DNA of 53,724 bases from CAZKFA01 sp964551925 (GTDB taxonomy: Bacteria; Cyanobacteriota; Vampirovibrionia; LMEP-6097). The DNA is taken from contig CAZKFA010000011.1 in NCBI GenBank assembly GCA_964551925.1, positions 1 to 53,724 on the forward strand, read 5' to 3'. Below the pieces are notes generated by a model, which saw only the letters and a program-made list of their open reading frames with translations, was not told where the DNA came from and made no database searches. The position numbers and the translations under genes were made by a program. Shown here one piece after another: positions 24,239 through 34,044 of the stretch; the first letter of the stretch is position 1, and each line of letters opens with the position of its first letter.

Positions 24239-25372
24239 ATGCAAACCTCAGCAAAAAGCATATATATCCATCTACCATTTTGCAAAACCAAATGCCCGTA
24301 TTGTGATTTCACTTCTTTTGCCGGCAAATTTGAAAAAGACAAAAACCAATATCTTCAAACCTTATTAAATGAAATCGAGCAAAGAGGACAGGTTTGGATC
24401 AAAAAGCCACCAATAATAATCGAAACTATTTTTTTTGGTGGTGGCACGCCAAGCATTCACTCTGCAACTGAATTGAAAAGCATTTTAGATAAACTAAAAG
24501 AATTTTTTACATGGGATCAAGAATCCGTCGAGATCACAATAGAATGTAATCCTGGCACTATTGATATAGCAAAGCTAAAAGAATTTCAAGATATTGGTAT
24601 TAATCGTATTAGCCTAGGTGTACAAACATTTGAGCCTACACTCTTACACAGCCTAGGACGGGGACACACAGTAGAAGATAGTATCTCTATTATTGAAGCA
24701 ATTAAACAATGCTCCTTTAAATCTTGGAGCTTAGATTTAATTTATGGACTAGCTGGACAAACTTTAGATATCTGCGAGCAAGATATTTCTACCGCAATTA
24801 AGCTTCAACCCAAACATATCTCAGCCTATGCTTTATCAATAGAAAGCAATACTCCTTTTGGTAAGATTTATCAGAACTCCTCACACCCAGATCTGCCATA
24901 TGAAGATGATGTTGTACGGATGTATGAAAAAATTGACAGTAACCTTAGAGATAATGCTTTTGAACGATATGAAATTAGCAATTGGGCTCAAGTGGGACAT
25001 AGATGCAAACATAATTTAACTTACTGGCAAGCTTTAGAATATTTCGCCTTTGGTATTAGTGCTCATGGATATATCAATTCTTACCGTTACGCCAATTCAA
25101 AAGATCTACAAGAATATTCCAATTCCCCAGCTAAAAGTAGCGTTGAAGAGCTTATTGATCCCGTAGAAAAAATTCGCGAAGAGATAATTCTAAAATTAAG
25201 ACTAGCTGATGGCTTAGAATTAAACTCTATGGTTAATACACAATTAAGAGTTGATAAATTAGATTACTTTATCAAAACTGGATATCTTGAAACCCTACAA
25301 AACAGTAACATAAGATTAACTAATAGGGCTATGATGGTAAGTAATAGAATTATTAGAGACCTAATTAAGTAG
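24239..25372 (+). CDS. hemW: Radical SAM HemW-type heme chaperone
   Basis: A radical SAM protein (377 residues) of the HemN/HemW family. C15-x3-C19-x2-C22-D-F24 binds the [4Fe-4S] cluster, GGGTPS lies near residue 72, and CNPGTID near 102. The sequence begins almost at the Cys motif (YIHLPFCKTKCPYCDF), lacking the N-terminal part of true coproporphyrinogen dehydrogenase HemN, which favours HemW, a heme-binding protein thought to insert heme. The C-terminal HemW domain is present. No other heme genes are near. Confidence 0.92.
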   Translation: MQTSAKSIYIHLPFCKTKCPYCDFTSFAGKFEKDKNQYLQTLLNEIEQRGQVWIKKPPIIIETIFFGGGTPSIHSATELKSILDKLKEFFTWDQESVEITIECNPGTIDIAKLKEFQDIGINRISLGVQTFEPTLLHSLGRGHTVEDSISIIEAIKQCSFKSWSLDLIYGLAGQTLDICEQDISTAIKLQPKHISAYALSIESNTPFGKIYQNSSHPDLPYEDDVVRMYEKIDSNLRDNAFERYEISNWAQVGHRCKHNLTYWQALEYFAFGISAHGYINSYRYANSKDLQEYSNSPAKSSVEELIDPVEKIREEIILKLRLADGLELNSMVNTQLRVDKLDYFIKTGYLETLQNSNIRLTNRAMMVSNRIIRDLIK

Positions 25373-25377
25373 CCCTA

Positions 25378-28300
25378 ATGTCAATGAAAAAGTATTTTAA
25401 TAAAAAGAACATATTAATAGCGATACTAATTGGGTCTTTGTTCGCTAGTACATACTGGTTGCTAAGAGATTTTAATCTTAATGACTTTATACTAGAACAG
25501 ATTATTAAACAAATCAATTCTTCTATTAATGGCAAAACCATTAGTAAAAAATTAATTTGGAGATTAGATAGACAAAATCTCCAAATCAATTTTGATGAAT
25601 TAGTACTCATTGACTCAATCAATAATGAAATCCTCAAAGCTAAAGATCTAGAAATCACTTATCCACTAAATAACTTAATCAGATTCAAAAAAGTAATCAG
25701 TAAAATTGCTTCTAAGAGCATCGTGCTCAACGCATCAAGAGCAACTAATAATCAATGGGATGTAGAAATAGTCTTTGAGAAACTATTAAAGAAAAGCCCG
25801 AAGAAGCAAAAATTTGAGGTGCTATTACTGGCTTTGGATAACTGTACAATTAACATCAATGATCGAATCAACAACAATCAAGTTCATTACGAAGACTTCA
25901 AAATCTTCTTTGAGCAACAAAGAAACCATATCTACTCTTTTGACATAGAAACGAATAATGCCACAAGTGAAGCCACTAAAAACATTGCTCTTAGCGGCTT
26001 CCAAAATTATATCAAAATCAATGGAGATATTAATCTAAGTAGTATTGAAGACTTATTAGATAGTGCTAATGATCTAGATATTACTATTAGTAATTTAGAT
26101 TACCTTAGCTTGCACTTCTTCTCGATCTTCCTGCCTAATAACATCAAAACCTTGGCAGACAAATATTCAACAAACACTTCACTTTCATTTGTTGCTCAGT
26201 TGGAACCGATCACTAATGAACACAAATACAAACAAAGCATTAATCTCAGCCTAATTATTAACAACTTAGCAAATTATCCAAAAACTACTCTTGAGGGCAA
26301 AATGAAAGTTGGCCGGGACTTGAATATTGAAAATATTTCATTAAGCTTCCTTGACTGCTTAATAACCTTCAAAGGACAAGTCTTTCGCTGGAATGATGAC
26401 TATAGATCAAAATTACAAACTGAATTAATCTTCAAAAAACTAAATCTAAGTGAGTTAAGAAATAGATTTAGTGAATTGCAAACTGTAATTCCTGGCTATG
26501 TCGTTGAAATTCTGTCTCTGATTAATACTGAAGACACTGTTGATGGTTCAATAGCTTTTACAAACACTAGAAAAAATCCAAGCCTTAAAGCCAAAATCCC
26601 TCTTGCTAATCTCTATACCAAAGCGACAGGGAAAAGCAATGATCTAGAAATCGAACTCAAAAGTAATAGCAAAAATTTTATTGTAGATAAATTTACCCTT
26701 CCACTAGATTTCTCAACGATCAACCTTAAAGGAGAGTTTGATAAGCATAATAATAGTTTTCAAATGTCAATTCAAGGACAAGATATACCTTTATTGAAAC
26801 TCAAGCCTGTTGTTTTAAATCTGCCTTTTCTCAATGAATATCATGACTTCATGGAAGCCTCAAAAATTACAGGCTATGCTGGCTTAGATTTAATTTTTAA
26901 CAGACCCAATATTACTCCTATCAAAACATCAATTCATGGCAATATAAAACTTGCTAGAAGCTATTTCCTTTTTAAAAACTATCCACTAGAATTCAATAAC
27001 TTCGCAGCAAATCTAGAACTAAAAGATCGTAGCCTCATCATCAATAAACTACAAGGACAAATTAGATCCCATAATGAAAAACCTTATACGACTAAAACTA
27101 TCACCATTGATTATGGGGACTTTATTGAAGCTGAAGGAACGATCAATTTAAACGACATCAAAGAATCCGAACTCAAACTTCAATCACCCAATATCTCAAC
27201 TAGTACCATTATCAATTCACAATTACTGCGCTTTTTGCCAAAACAACTTGCGATAGAAACAATGAGTGGTAATTTAAATGATCTTAAAATTGAGATCAAC
27301 AATACAATGGTACAAAAATTCTCCACAAAATTGAACGATCTCAATATACGAACAGCTAATAGCTTTGATATCTTACATGCCTTTGGCTTTATAAACTTAA
27401 ACGATAACAAAGTAACTTTTGATAGGCTTCATTTTGCAACAGCACCTGAGTCACCCGTTTCCATAGACGGTTACATCAATAGGGACCTCGAACAAGGTGT
27501 TCTCACAATTAAAGCAGATAATATAAACTTAAAGTATCTAAGCGAAGCTCTCTCATTATCAGAGAAGCACAAATTAACGATAGATAAAGGACAAGGCTTC
27601 TTAGATCTCAAGTTCAATAACAAAAACCTTAATGGTCAAATAACCTTTCAAGATTTAGATTGTTTATATAGTGGCTCAAAATATTTCAAACACAAGTTCT
27701 CTAACTTAACTGGTGAAATTAAATTGGAAGAAGACTTAACTGCAACTATTACTAAAGGTAAATATGGTGATTCTGTAATAAACAAACTTTCACTAGAGAT
27801 TGGTTCTTTCCTTGACAAAGAATTAGCCAGTTTTCGGAGCTTAGACTTAGAAGCTAACATACTGACAAACGAAGTCTTAGACCTAATCCCAACATCTATC
27901 CGTAACTTCATGAATATGAAAGGCTATTGCCCAACAAAAGTATTATTAACTGGTAATAATTTAAATAAAAATCTGACCGTTGCAATTAGACCATCAAACT
28001 TAGACTATTTTAGCTTCTCGAATTGGCTGGTTCTTGACCGCTCAGTTGAAACCAATATTATTAGCTCAATGACGATTACTCCACGTCTAATCAAATCACA
28101 GGAGACGATTCTAACTTTCTCTAATCCACAAAATCCTACACAAAGTGTTAAATTAAAAGCTGATTTCGAAGTCAGAGAATGGAAAGATAAGGATCTAAAC
28201 TATAACGCCAATTTCATTACGAATAATGAAAATGAATTAGGTTTAAATCTAAAACTACTAGAGCCGCACATTATTACGCTGATCCCATTAAATTTAGACC

Positions 28301-29271
28301 CTGGCTACGGTAAGTTCACTTGTAACACACAAGGTACTATAAAAGACAGATCTACCTATTGCAATTTCAATATTAATAATGGAGTCGCAAAAAAATATGG
28401 GATCGGGGATTTGACAGCTAATAAAATTGATCTTAATTTACTATCCCTTGCCAATGAGCCTTTATATATGATTATTAGCTTAGCTGATGGTAATTGGAAT
28501 GGCATACCTTTACGCAAGACTAAATTTGACCTTAGAGCCCTCGGTGAGATGGTTTATATTGACGACCTCAGAACCAGAGTCCTAGATGGAATGGTAAGAG
28601 CAAACATTAGTTTCAATATTAAAACCTTTGAATCTACATTCACTCTCAGAGGATTAAACACCCCAGCTCATGAATTGGTACAAGGCATTTGGGGATTAGG
28701 ACAAGAGGTACCAGAGGGTTTGGTGAGTGGTGTTTTTAGTGGTTCAACCAAGGGACTCTTACCTGATGAGATGTTCTTTAACTTGGACGGAACAGCTAAC
28801 ATCATTGTCAAGAATGGTAAATTAAGCCAACTAAAAACAATGCAAAAAATATTAACAGCAGTAAACACTCTTGATAATTTCGAGATCAATAATATATTCC
28901 AGTCACTCATTACCTTCAAGGGAGGGTTGTTTGACCATATCATTAGCTCTCTGGAATACAATCATGGAAGAATAAGTAGCAAAAAAGTCCTACTCAAAGC
29001 AAGTCAAATAGAATTTGATATGAATGGATATTTAGATTTCAACAAAGACTTACTTTGGATTGAAGGTAATGGCATGATTCCAAAACACTCACAAAGCATT
29101 TTACAGACAATTGGATTAGGAAAAGCAAATCTTGGCAATTTACTATCAATTAATCGCAATAGCAAAGATAAAAGAATGTTTACGCTCAAAATACTCGGAC
29201 CACTAAGCAACATGGATAAATCAATAGAATCTGTTAAGTCGAGCTTCCGCTGGCTTGAGACTCCAGAGTAG
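25378..29271 (+). CDS. Large AsmA/TamB-like envelope protein, 1297 aa
   Basis: One N-terminal transmembrane helix (about residues 11-29) anchors a very long, beta-rich periplasmic region. Repeating patterns of the AsmA/TamB/DUF3971 kind occur, such as IKLARSYFLFKNYPLEFNNFAANLEL and the C-terminal AsmA-like block GLVSGVFSGSTKGL...ANIIVKNGKL. Proteins of this repeating beta-groove superfamily form bridges carrying phospholipids from the inner to the outer membrane. This supports a two-membrane cell. It starts 5 bp after hemW and ends overlapping the convergent nucleotidyltransferase gene by 38 bp. Confidence 0.82.
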   Translation: MSMKKYFNKKNILIAILIGSLFASTYWLLRDFNLNDFILEQIIKQINSSINGKTISKKLIWRLDRQNLQINFDELVLIDSINNEILKAKDLEITYPLNNLIRFKKVISKIASKSIVLNASRATNNQWDVEIVFEKLLKKSPKKQKFEVLLLALDNCTININDRINNNQVHYEDFKIFFEQQRNHIYSFDIETNNATSEATKNIALSGFQNYIKINGDINLSSIEDLLDSANDLDITISNLDYLSLHFFSIFLPNNIKTLADKYSTNTSLSFVAQLEPITNEHKYKQSINLSLIINNLANYPKTTLEGKMKVGRDLNIENISLSFLDCLITFKGQVFRWNDDYRSKLQTELIFKKLNLSELRNRFSELQTVIPGYVVEILSLINTEDTVDGSIAFTNTRKNPSLKAKIPLANLYTKATGKSNDLEIELKSNSKNFIVDKFTLPLDFSTINLKGEFDKHNNSFQMSIQGQDIPLLKLKPVVLNLPFLNEYHDFMEASKITGYAGLDLIFNRPNITPIKTSIHGNIKLARSYFLFKNYPLEFNNFAANLELKDRSLIINKLQGQIRSHNEKPYTTKTITIDYGDFIEAEGTINLNDIKESELKLQSPNISTSTIINSQLLRFLPKQLAIETMSGNLNDLKIEINNTMVQKFSTKLNDLNIRTANSFDILHAFGFINLNDNKVTFDRLHFATAPESPVSIDGYINRDLEQGVLTIKADNINLKYLSEALSLSEKHKLTIDKGQGFLDLKFNNKNLNGQITFQDLDCLYSGSKYFKHKFSNLTGEIKLEEDLTATITKGKYGDSVINKLSLEIGSFLDKELASFRSLDLEANILTNEVLDLIPTSIRNFMNMKGYCPTKVLLTGNNLNKNLTVAIRPSNLDYFSFSNWLVLDRSVETNIISSMTITPRLIKSQETILTFSNPQNPTQSVKLKADFEVREWKDKDLNYNANFITNNENELGLNLKLLEPHIITLIPLNLDPGYGKFTCNTQGTIKDRSTYCNFNINNGVAKKYGIGDLTANKIDLNLLSLANEPLYMIISLADGNWNGIPLRKTKFDLRALGEMVYIDDLRTRVLDGMVRANISFNIKTFESTFTLRGLNTPAHELVQGIWGLGQEVPEGLVSGVFSGSTKGLLPDEMFFNLDGTANIIVKNGKLSQLKTMQKILTAVNTLDNFEINNIFQSLITFKGGLFDHIISSLEYNHGRISSKKVLLKASQIEFDMNGYLDFNKDLLWIEGNGMIPKHSQSILQTIGLGKANLGNLLSINRNSKDKRMFTLKILGPLSNMDKSIESVKSSFRWLETPE

Positions 29272-30025
29272 CCAAATACTTCAATGCCTGAGTGGCTTCT
29301 GGTAACTTCTTAATTTTTTCAAGCTCAATAGTAAATCTAGACTCTCTTTTCTTTAGCCAATGGGTATAGTCTGGATGCTTAACAGCCTCTAAGACCAAAA
29401 CATGAGTATGTTTTTCAATTGTAAAATTATATTCAAACATAAATCGCACGGCTCGATAAATACGAGTAGGATCATCAATAAAACTATGATTATGGAATAC
29501 CCGTATCAAACCTTGACGCAGATCATCAAGTGCAGACACATAATCTACAACTTCTCCAAAGTGATGTTTAGAGAATTTCTCCGGCATCAAAGAAAAGAGT
29601 AACGCATTAATAGTAAAATCTCGACGCGGTAAATCTTCTCTTATATCATCAATAATAGTAATTTGCGGGAACGCTGCTGGTTCAGAATAATGCTCAATTC
29701 GAGTACTCGCCAATTCAATTTGATACTCTGGATAACGTGGATGATTGATTTTGATAGTACCAAAAGGAACATATTCTGCAACTATATCAAAGGTCAAATG
29801 CTCTTTATCATTATCTTCTAGATATTTTTGCAACTTGTGCGTAAACTCAATAGCATCAGTATTAATGACTAAATCAATATCAGTACAAAATAATTTGTTT
29901 TTGGAATAGATTTCCTCATATAACTTGTTACGTGGATAACCACCAACAATACAAACCTCATGTCCTAAAGAAAAAGCCGCTGAGCCTATTTCCTGTAAAA
30001 AAATTTTAATTGGTTCAGAAATCAT
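29234..30025 (-). CDS. Class II CCA-adding / poly(A) polymerase-like nucleotidyltransferase, short
   Basis: The head and neck domains are intact: GG(28-29)-Y-P-R-N binds the nucleotide, D49 and D51 in TDIDLVI are the metal ligands, RRDFTINAL lies near 133-141, and DDPTRIYRAVRF near 184-195. These enzymes add CCA to tRNA or A tails to RNA. At 263 residues it lacks the body and tail domains of typical 380-450-residue enzymes, so it could be a specialised CC- or A-adding form. The only tRNA gene here already encodes CCA. It is coupled to aroA through a TAATG overlap. Confidence 0.85.
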   Translation of the reverse strand: MISEPIKIFLQEIGSAAFSLGHEVCIVGGYPRNKLYEEIYSKNKLFCTDIDLVINTDAIEFTHKLQKYLEDNDKEHLTFDIVAEYVPFGTIKINHPRYPEYQIELASTRIEHYSEPAAFPQITIIDDIREDLPRRDFTINALLFSLMPEKFSKHHFGEVVDYVSALDDLRQGLIRVFHNHSFIDDPTRIYRAVRFMFEYNFTIEKHTHVLVLEAVKHPDYTHWLKKRESRFTIELEKIKKLPEATQALKYLATLESQASGSST

Positions 30026-31335
30026 TATGTCAAAGAACTTAATAAGTCAAAGAAGCCAGGAAAAGATGTGTTCACAAACTCTGTTTGCAAAATATCCAAT
30101 GGCTTGGTTGACACCAAAGACGCTACTGCTGCGGACATCGCTAAACGATGATCACCGTGACTATCATAAACACCAAGAGTAGGCTCAAAAGCCCTATTAG
30201 CACGACCTTCTATAACCATGCCATCGGCTGTTTCTTCAACTACCACGCCAAGAGTTTTGAGTAGAGCTATAGTTGTGGCAATACGATTAGACTCTTTCAC
30301 TTTCAACTCTTCAGCATTTTTGATTACAGTAGTACCTTGAGCTTGAGAAGCGAGAATGGCAATAATAGGAATCTCATCTATCAACCGTGGGATCAAATCC
30401 TCACCAGAGATTTCAGTAGACTTAACATTAGAACTTCTTATTATAATGTCAGAAATTTCTTCATTGTTTACAATCCGCTTATTTAGGAGCTCATAATTAA
30501 CATTCATTTTCGAGAATACATCGAGAATACCAGTTCTAGTTTTATTAATACCAACATCAGTCAACAAAAATTCAGCATTAGGTAAAATAGCTGCTGCCAC
30601 CATAAAGAAAGCCGCACTAGAAATATCATTAGGCACCATGATCTTCTGTCCCTGTAATGCTTCTAAAGCAACTCCACCCTGTAAAGAAATAGTGGTGTCA
30701 GTGATTACAAGCTTAGCACCAAAATACTGTAACATCCTTTCTAGATGATCTCTTGAGCGATATGGCTCTGTTACAGTTGTGTGACCATTAGCGTTAAGCC
30801 CAGCTAAAAGAATAGCTGATTTGACTTGAGCTGAGGCTATAGGAGAATTATAAGTTATGCCATGTAAACTATTAGTAGGCTGAATTAATAAAGGCGCCTT
30901 GCCGTCATTACTAAGGATAGTAGCTCCCATTTGCGTTAATGGTTCAATAATACGTTTCATCGGACGTTTCTGCAATGAATCATCTCCAGTAACTCGAACT
31001 TCAAATGGCAAAGCTGCAAACAAACCAGTCAATAAACGCATTGCAGTTCCTGAGTTGCCCAAATAAATATCAACATTAGGTTTAGTCAAAGACTTGAAGC
31101 CTTGACCTTCAATAACAACCGTTTGCGCGCGTTTATTACGAACCCCCATCTTAGCAAAAGCATCTAAGGTACATAAGCAATCCTCGCCATCCAAAAAATT
31201 ACTTACTTCTGTTTTACCTTGAGCAATAGAACCAAGGATGACGGAGCGGTGAGAGATAGACTTGTCTCCAGGGACTTTAATAGTTTTGACCAATCGCTTT
31301 GTTGTTAATGGAGATACCGTTTGCTGCATAATCAC
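30025..31335 (-). CDS. aroA: 3-phosphoshikimate 1-carboxyvinyltransferase (EPSP synthase)
   Basis: Transfers the enolpyruvyl group of PEP to shikimate 3-phosphate, the sixth shikimate step. The two-domain protein (~434-436 residues) has KVPGDKSISHRSVILGS (about 20-36), YLGNSGTAMRLLTG (PEP/S3P site, about 91-104), SAQVKSAILLAGL, a catalytic D in DEIPIIAI, and KESNRIATT and DSHGDHRLAMS near the C-terminus. A GTG at 31335 or the ATG at 31329 may start it. aroC, the next enzyme, is 18 kb away. Confidence 0.96.
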   Translation of the reverse strand: MIMQQTVSPLTTKRLVKTIKVPGDKSISHRSVILGSIAQGKTEVSNFLDGEDCLCTLDAFAKMGVRNKRAQTVVIEGQGFKSLTKPNVDIYLGNSGTAMRLLTGLFAALPFEVRVTGDDSLQKRPMKRIIEPLTQMGATILSNDGKAPLLIQPTNSLHGITYNSPIASAQVKSAILLAGLNANGHTTVTEPYRSRDHLERMLQYFGAKLVITDTTISLQGGVALEALQGQKIMVPNDISSAAFFMVAAAILPNAEFLLTDVGINKTRTGILDVFSKMNVNYELLNKRIVNNEEISDIIIRSSNVKSTEISGEDLIPRLIDEIPIIAILASQAQGTTVIKNAEELKVKESNRIATTIALLKTLGVVVEETADGMVIEGRANRAFEPTLGVYDSHGDHRLAMSAAVASLVSTKPLDILQTEFVNTSFPGFFDLLSSLT

Positions 31336-31384
31336 TAATAAGAATACACCAAAACAGAGTCAGAGCGCAAATAAGGACACCCTT

Positions 31385-32044
31385 TTAGGCGTCTAAACGA
31401 AATCTGCCATCTTCACTAGCAATATCAATATTGCCTCTTACCTTCCACTCAACTAATTTGATAGCTAATTCTTCTCTTTTTAACTTACGTTCCTGAATTT
31501 TACTATCAATATACTTAATATCAGCTTCAATTTTTTCAACTTCAGATTTCTTCAATCGTGGCTCATCAAGCTGCTTTGTTAATTCATCAAGTTGACTTAA
31601 TGCTTGATCATCTAGCCAATCAAGCTCTTTGATCTGTTTATGAATTTGCCTATCTAATTTCTCCCTGTTACTTGGTAGGGTTTTAAGATTATTAATAAAT
31701 TCAACCGGTTCAATTTGTCCAATCGCTATCATCAACAGAATTTCTTCTGGTGTTCGCCGAAAACTAGAGACCATTTTGCGACAGTCTTTTATATAGTTTT
31801 TCAAGTCAAAAAGAATTTTTTTAACAGCTACTTGTTTATAAATCCGTAATTCTTTAGTAAATAGTTCAAGATGATCTTTCCAGCCCTGAGTATTAAGATC
31901 TTTCCAATATACTGCTAAATCTTCTGGAACTTGATCTCGCTTGCCTTTAGCAAAAGCCACAACTGCAAGTTTAATAGCAGCTCGCGCCATCATTAGATCT
32001 CGCTCGAACTTTAATTCAGCTTTTGATTTACCTTCAGAAGCCAT
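31385..32044 (-). CDS. Helical hypothetical protein, 219 aa
   Basis: No family recognised. The protein is charged and almost entirely helical, with Lys/Glu-rich heptad-like stretches at the C-terminal half (for example KKSEVEKIEADIKYIDSKIQERKLKREEL), suggesting a coiled coil. There is no signal peptide. A TAAAAT box 7 nt before the ATG predicts a leaderless start, unlike the next three genes upstream. It is the last of four minus-strand unknown genes and may belong to the same unit, separated from the next by 58 bp. Confidence 0.7.
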   Translation of the reverse strand: MASEGKSKAELKFERDLMMARAAIKLAVVAFAKGKRDQVPEDLAVYWKDLNTQGWKDHLELFTKELRIYKQVAVKKILFDLKNYIKDCRKMVSSFRRTPEEILLMIAIGQIEPVEFINNLKTLPSNREKLDRQIHKQIKELDWLDDQALSQLDELTKQLDEPRLKKSEVEKIEADIKYIDSKIQERKLKREELAIKLVEWKVRGNIDIASEDGRFRLDA

Positions 32045-32102
32045 TTTATTAATTTTATACCCAATAATAGTTTCTGGTTAACATCAACTAAGTTCTAGCT
32101 CT

Positions 32103-33050
32103 CTAGACCAACATTAAATTATCCCAAGGTGCCGGCAAAGTCGCTTGACTAATAGAATTAATATATCTAGCAGCTGTAGTTTGACTATCTGGAGTAGAAT
32201 TCATTCTCAATGGCTGAGGTGGAGTTATTCGAACATCTGTATTTAAATTACGTACAGCCATCAAATCCAAGCGTTCTCCAGCAGATCCTGCTGTTGAATT
32301 AGCCAAATTGTCATTAAAGCGTTGATGATCTTCCGTATTATCAGCGGCCATCATCCCTCTTAGAGTTACAATAGGCTCTTGACCAGCCTCAAGCATATCA
32401 GGAGCTGATAAACTACTGCTCTTGAGACTTGCTAGATATTCATCAACCAACTGAAGCATGCTCTCAGAAAGTTCTCCTTGAGACATTTGCCTACGAACAA
32501 AAGCAGCAAAGTTTTTACCTTTATCGCCACCATCTTTGATGATATTTTCTAATTTTTCTTCAGTCTTCTTATTACGCGCTTTAGCATCTGGATCCAAACT
32601 ATCTAACTGTGTTTGTGAGGCAAGTGATGCTAAATTCTGATTTTGTGCAACCTCTTTATCAAGAGCCGCTTCAGGCGCGATGCCATCAGCAATCAGAGCT
32701 TGATTAATCTTCTCGGTGTATTGTTTGGTTAATAATTCTAATTGTTTACGATCAAGAATTTGCCCTGCAAACTTTGATGCTTGCTGTTCTTGTTGAGTGC
32801 TATTAATATCTTCAGCACTATGAAAACTGTCTGCTTCCTTTGCTTTATCACGCTTAACATTGTCTTGAGTCGAAATTTTATCTGCTTGTTGCTCTAGAAC
32901 TTGTTTCGAATCAACAGGAGCATCAAAGCTTTCTTTTTCAACAGGAGTTGTTGGGGTTGTTAATTGTTGAATCGCTGGCCGTGTTTCTTCTGGCCTTAAT
33001 GGAATACTTGGTGGTGTAAATCCCCCTGCTTGACTTCCTACGCTAGACAT
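32103..33050 (-). CDS. Hypothetical Gln/Ser/Ala-rich protein under Pho-box-like control, 315 aa
   Basis: No confident family. The N-terminal ~100 residues are Pro-, Gln- and Ser-rich and probably disordered; the middle (about 85-215) is helical, with FAAFVRRQMSQGELSESMLQLVDEYLASL; the tail is polar. There is no cleavable signal peptide. A disordered N-terminus followed by helical bundles is also seen in secreted gatekeeper/effector-type proteins, but I have no motif to claim this. It has a Shine-Dalgarno GGAG before the ATG and a two-repeat operator just upstream. Confidence 0.7.
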   Translation of the reverse strand: MSSVGSQAGGFTPPSIPLRPEETRPAIQQLTTPTTPVEKESFDAPVDSKQVLEQQADKISTQDNVKRDKAKEADSFHSAEDINSTQQEQQASKFAGQILDRKQLELLTKQYTEKINQALIADGIAPEAALDKEVAQNQNLASLASQTQLDSLDPDAKARNKKTEEKLENIIKDGGDKGKNFAAFVRRQMSQGELSESMLQLVDEYLASLKSSSLSAPDMLEAGQEPIVTLRGMMAADNTEDHQRFNDNLANSTAGSAGERLDLMAVRNLNTDVRITPPQPLRMNSTPDSQTTAARYINSISQATLPAPWDNLMLV

Positions 33051-33072
33051 TACTTGCTCCTATCTAATACAG

Positions 33073-33104
33073 TTATAAGAAATTTAGGTTAAATTACGGT
33101 TAAG
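33073..33104 (-). promoter_or_regulatory. Pho-box-like operator and -10, copy 1
   Basis: On the minus strand CTTAACCG (33104-33097), TAA, TTTAACCT (33093-33086) form two direct repeats with a 3-bp spacer. Seven bases later is TTATAA (near 33078-33073), the probable -10. The same array recurs upstream of the next two genes. Confidence 0.65.
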
Positions 33105-33116
33105 AACAGAGAAAAA

Positions 33117-33374
33117 TTATAGGAATTTTAAATCAGAATCATTGTTATTACCATAGTCAGTAAAATCATATTGAACTCGACCAGAATTAGATCTTTGATT
33201 ATTAATACCCTCTTTAACGGAACCTATCATTCCCCTCAAAGCCTCTGCTGGAGCACTACCTGCGACTTCATCTTTAACTTGATCAAAGTCCTCATTAGAT
33301 GCTGTAGATCCCAAATGATTTTGGGTTTTATTAAACATCAAAGAATTTTGCTTTTGATAATCTATTCTATCCAC
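33117..33374 (-). CDS. Small hypothetical protein under Pho-box-like control, 85 aa
   Basis: A polar, Asn/Asp/Ser-rich protein of 85 residues without signal peptide or recognised domain. The GTG start is favoured by an AGGA sequence upstream and by the operator placed at the same relative distance as in the two sister genes; an internal ATG at residue 13 is possible. No Cys residues. It lies 66 bp before the next gene, which has its own operator. Function unknown. Confidence 0.6.
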   Translation of the reverse strand: MDRIDYQKQNSLMFNKTQNHLGSTASNEDFDQVKDEVAGSAPAEALRGMIGSVKEGINNQRSNSGRVQYDFTDYGNNNDSDLKFL

Positions 33375-33413
33375 GAATCAGCTTGTCCTAAGTTTGTAAC
33401 GCTTCTAAATTCT

Positions 33414-33445
33414 TTATAACAAATTAAAGTTAAGCTTTGGTTAGC
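33414..33445 (-). promoter_or_regulatory. Pho-box-like operator and -10, copy 2
   Basis: On the minus strand GCTAACCA (33445-33438), AAG, CTTAACTT (33434-33427), then a TTATAA -10 seven bases later. This is the weakest of the three copies but keeps repeat length, 3-bp spacer and distance. Confidence 0.55.
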
Positions 33446-33498
33446 GAAATGAAATAATTGACTCAACTAAACAACCGATTTATTTATAAAAACATCTC

Positions 33499-33532
33499 AA
33501 AAAATATAAAGGACCCCGGGAAGAGGTCCTTT
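33499..33532 (-). terminator. Intrinsic terminator of the 149-aa protein gene
   Basis: AAAGGACC and GGTCCTTT pair around a 9-nt loop, and on the minus strand the stem is followed by ATATTTTTTG. It lies 36 bp after the stop of the upstream gene, making that gene monocistronic. Confidence 0.8.
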
Positions 33533-33567
33533 ATTGGGAGGGGAGGGAGAATTGTGATAGTAAATTA

Positions 33568-34017
33568 TTAAGTACTAGTACTAGCAGAACCAGTTGTAGA
33601 CTTGATTGTAGTAGATTTATCGCTAGTAGCCGATGGATCAGCAACAGGTTGTCCGGTGACTGGATCAACTCTAGTGGCTGCAGCCCTGGCGGCTGTAGTA
33701 GGATTTACTGCTAAATCAGGATGCTCTAGGAAACTTAATTCTTCTCTGTGCTGCTCTTGTTGAAATTTTTCAATTTCTTTACGTTCAGAAGCATCTTGGT
33801 CTTCTTGAATCTTCTTATCTGCGGCCTGTGCTTCTTTTTCAGTAACAGAGATTTGTCCGCGTAAAACAGAAATCTCTCCTCTAATTGATAAAACTGTATT
33901 TTGTCCTTGAATATCATCTTCACTCTTAACATTCCTAAGAGCAGCAGCAAGTTGTGAATCAGCGCTAAGTAGCTGACTACCAAGGTTGGTTAAATTTGCG
34001 GCATGTTCTGTTGTCAT
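33568..34017 (-). CDS. Coiled-coil hypothetical protein under Pho-box-like control, 149 aa
   Basis: A helical N-terminal half (about 1-95), charged and heptad-like, is followed by a Ser/Thr/Ala-rich tail. No signal peptide and no recognised family. It has the clearest expression signals of its group: a two-repeat operator, TTATAC -10, a leader of about 20 nt with AAGAGGAG before the ATG, and an intrinsic terminator after the stop. This suggests strong, regulated, single-gene expression. Divergent from the chaperonin gene across 115 bp. Confidence 0.7.
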   Translation of the reverse strand: MTTEHAANLTNLGSQLLSADSQLAAALRNVKSEDDIQGQNTVLSIRGEISVLRGQISVTEKEAQAADKKIQEDQDASERKEIEKFQQEQHREELSFLEHPDLAVNPTTAARAAATRVDPVTGQPVADPSATSDKSTTIKSTTGSASTST

Positions 34018-34044
34018 ATCATGTTCTCCTCTTTGGATATGAGA

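Noticed and set aside
32103..34017. Type III secretion needle or gatekeeper proteins.
   Set aside because: Sizes and helical character are suggestive, but no family motif or apparatus gene is present in the window.
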